From Pseudomonas nitroreducens (GTDB lineage Bacteria; Pseudomonadota; Gammaproteobacteria; Pseudomonadales; Pseudomonadaceae): 64,000 bases of DNA. The notes under the pieces were generated by a model, which saw nothing but the letters and a program-made list of their open reading frames with translations, was not told the DNA's origin and made no database searches. Positions 62,509 to 64,000 of the stretch are shown here, piece after piece (the stretch's first letter is position 1; each line of letters starts with the position of its first letter). The position numbers and the translations under genes were made by a program. The stretch is taken from NCBI RefSeq assembly GCF_024170165.1, contig NZ_JALJXP010000001.1, positions 1-64,000 on the forward strand, in the 5' to 3' direction.

Positions 62509-62606
62509 CCATGCCCAAGCACCCAACCCCCTCCCGTCACTCCCCGTGCCCCGCGCCGACATCCGGGGTTACAATCTCGCCCCCAATTCGCAATGCCTCC
62601 CCACCC

Positions 62607-63635
62607 ATGCTCATCTGGAAAGAGCGCGTGCAGCGCCTCATCACCCTCGTCCTCGGCCTGCTGCAACGCTACCCGCGCGTCATCGCCCTGTTCGGCTTCT
62701 GCTCCGGCGTCTTCAGTTTCATCATGGTGGACCGCCACCGCGCCGGCTTCGCCCGCGCCATGGCCATCGTCATGCTGGTCAGCTGGATCTGGCTGATGCT
62801 GGAGAACCTGCTCACCGACCGCTTCAAACGCCGTTTCGGCTGGGAAGTGCCACCGGGCCTGCTGCGCTACGCGACCCAGCTGATCCACCAGGAAAGCCTG
62901 TTCTTCTGCCTGCCGTTCTTCTTCGTCACCACTACCTGGAACAGCGGCCAGGCCCTGTTCACCGGCGTGCTGGCGCTGGCCGGGCTGGCGGCGATCACCG
63001 ACCCGGTCTACTACAAGTGGCTGTCGGTGCGGCGCTGGACCTTCCTCGGCTACCACACCCTGACGCTGTTCGCGGTGCTGCTCACCGCGCTGCCGATCAT
63101 CCTCCACCTGAGCACCCCGCAGAGCTACCAGGCGGCGCTGGGCATCGCCGTGCTGCTGTCCTTCCCGAGCCTGGCGGTGACGGTGAAGATCCACAAATGG
63201 TGGCGCTGGTTCGCCCTCGTCGGCCTGACCCTGTCCATCGGCGCAGTGGGCTGGTTCGCTCGCGCCTGGGTGCCGCCGTCGACCCTGTGGATGACCGAGA
63301 TGGCGGTGACCGAGAGCTTCGACAACGCCCAGCGCACCCCCGGCGACAGCCTGGAGACGGTCAGCGTCGCGCAGATCAAGAGTCAGGGCCTCTACGCCTA
63401 CACCGCGATCAACGCTCCGCGCGGGCTGAACGAGCGCATCTACCACGCCTGGCGGCTGAACGGCCAGGAAGTCGACCGCATCGCCCTCGACATCAAGGGC
63501 GGCCGCGAAGCCGGCTACCGCGCCTGGACGCACAAGCAGAACTTCCCCACCGACCCCAGCGGCGACTGGCAGGTGCAGGTGCTCACGGAAGCCGGGCAAG
63601 TCATCGGTACGCTCCGGTTCGAGGTCACGCCCTGA
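62607..63635 (+). CDS. membrane protein with DUF5924 and DUF2914 domains
   Basis: A 342-residue protein. Residues 1-215 contain about seven hydrophobic helices (CSGVFSFIMVDRHR, IVMLVSWIWLMLENLL, FFCLPFFFVTTTW). Residues about 230-342 form a periplasmic DUF2914 domain (GLYAYTAINAPRGLNERIYH, WTHKQNFPTDPSGDWQVQVL). DUF2914 domains are beta-rich and occur in sensors or peptidoglycan-associated proteins; no activity is known. The ATG at 62607 precedes the first helix; an earlier frame start is in repeat DNA. Confidence 0.85.
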   Translation: MLIWKERVQRLITLVLGLLQRYPRVIALFGFCSGVFSFIMVDRHRAGFARAMAIVMLVSWIWLMLENLLTDRFKRRFGWEVPPGLLRYATQLIHQESLFFCLPFFFVTTTWNSGQALFTGVLALAGLAAITDPVYYKWLSVRRWTFLGYHTLTLFAVLLTALPIILHLSTPQSYQAALGIAVLLSFPSLAVTVKIHKWWRWFALVGLTLSIGAVGWFARAWVPPSTLWMTEMAVTESFDNAQRTPGDSLETVSVAQIKSQGLYAYTAINAPRGLNERIYHAWRLNGQEVDRIALDIKGGREAGYRAWTHKQNFPTDPSGDWQVQVLTEAGQVIGTLRFEVTP

Positions 63636-63713
63636 CCGCTCGGTATCCTTGACCCGACTCGGCGCTTTCCCCTACAAGACCCTCTCCCCAGAACAAAAAG
63701 CGCCGAGAGAGTC

Positions 63714-64000
63714 ATGACTGATACCGCCCTGCATCCGTTCGACCGCGCCGTGGCCCTGCAACCCGTGGCCGGCCAGCCCAACCTCTACGAAGGCCACACC
63801 AGCCAGGACTACTGGAACATGGTCGGCCCCTTCGGCGGCGTCACCGCCGCGGTCCTGCTGCAGGGCGCGCTGCGCCATCCGCAGCTGCTCGGCAGCCCGG
63901 TGTCGCTGACGGTGAACTACGCCGCGGCGGTCGTCGCCGGCGCCTTCCAGGTCGAAGCCGTGCCGGTGCGCACCAACCGCAGCACCCAGCACTGGCTGCT
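63714..64000 (+). CDS. acyl-CoA thioesterase-family protein, cut by the window end
   Basis: The first 95 residues of a TesB-like thioesterase-family protein (MTDTALHPFDRAVALQPVAG, YWNMVGPFGGVTAAVLLQGA, then a strand-rich VSLTVNYAAAVVAGAFQVEA). The double-hotdog family usually has 250-290 residues, so about two thirds is missing. It starts 78 bp after the DUF5924/DUF2914 gene; GAGAGAG precedes the ATG. Confidence 0.8.
   Translation, partial: MTDTALHPFDRAVALQPVAGQPNLYEGHTSQDYWNMVGPFGGVTAAVLLQGALRHPQLLGSPVSLTVNYAAAVVAGAFQVEAVPVRTNRSTQHWL

Overview
The window is high-GC Pseudomonas chromosome. From memory, its gene content and order match the P. aeruginosa PAO1 stretch that runs from the rRNA operon beside PA5370 to aspA (about PA5370-PA5430), but in rearranged order. 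The species looks like a non-aeruginosa member of that group (P. citronellolis, P. nitroreducens or P. knackmussii type). This is inferred from remembered synteny and protein resemblance; no search was run. There are no phage genes, transposases, CRISPR arrays or complete RNA genes in the window.

Layout. At 1-144 lies a strong rRNA-type promoter pointing left, so an rRNA operon probably starts just outside the window. An MHS-type transporter and a hotdog thioesterase follow, then betIBA (choline to glycine betaine). From 6.4 to 13.4 kb there is a mixed block: HdeD-like membrane protein, YeeE/YedE transporter, MocR regulator, two GNAT acetyltransferases, a hexose-6-phosphate mutarotase and small envelope proteins. 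PurK, purE and adhA come next. A complete cell-surface signalling iron-uptake module (ECF sigma, FecR-type regulator, TonB receptor with STN domain, two Fur-box-like sites) separates adhA from a LysR regulator and aspA. A divergent ZapA-like gene with a coiled-coil partner comes next.

The core, 24.6-36.3 kb and 43.2-52.5 kb, is aerobic glycine betaine degradation. GbcAB removes the first methyl group, giving dimethylglycine. DgcAB with its dedicated ETF gives sarcosine. SoxBDAG gives glycine. GlyA interconverts glycine and serine, while PurU and FdhA dispose of the one-carbon units as formate. Together with betIBA this is a full choline-to-glycine/serine route. The remembered PAO1 regulator gbdR and the choline transporters betT1 and cbcXWV are not in the window. 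Between the two blocks lie an EF-G2-like gene, a 0.9-kb gene-free stretch dense in DnaA-box-like motifs, ybjQ, ltaE and three exported proteins of unknown function.

From 53.2 to 62.3 kb a divergent LysR gene flanks an apparent amine/acylated-polyamine catabolic cluster: nitrilase-type amidase, aldehyde dehydrogenase, omega-aminotransferase, PotD-like binding protein, NCS1 permease and histone-deacetylase-like amidohydrolase. The window ends in a two-domain membrane protein and a truncated thioesterase.

Three families of imperfect palindromic repeats fill most intergenic gaps, including gaps inside the demethylation operons. An 8-copy heptamer lies at 62.3 kb. The strongest candidates for something undescribed are the DnaA-box-like cluster (38.6-39.5 kb), the possible small RNAs downstream of aspA and beside betI, and the amine cluster.
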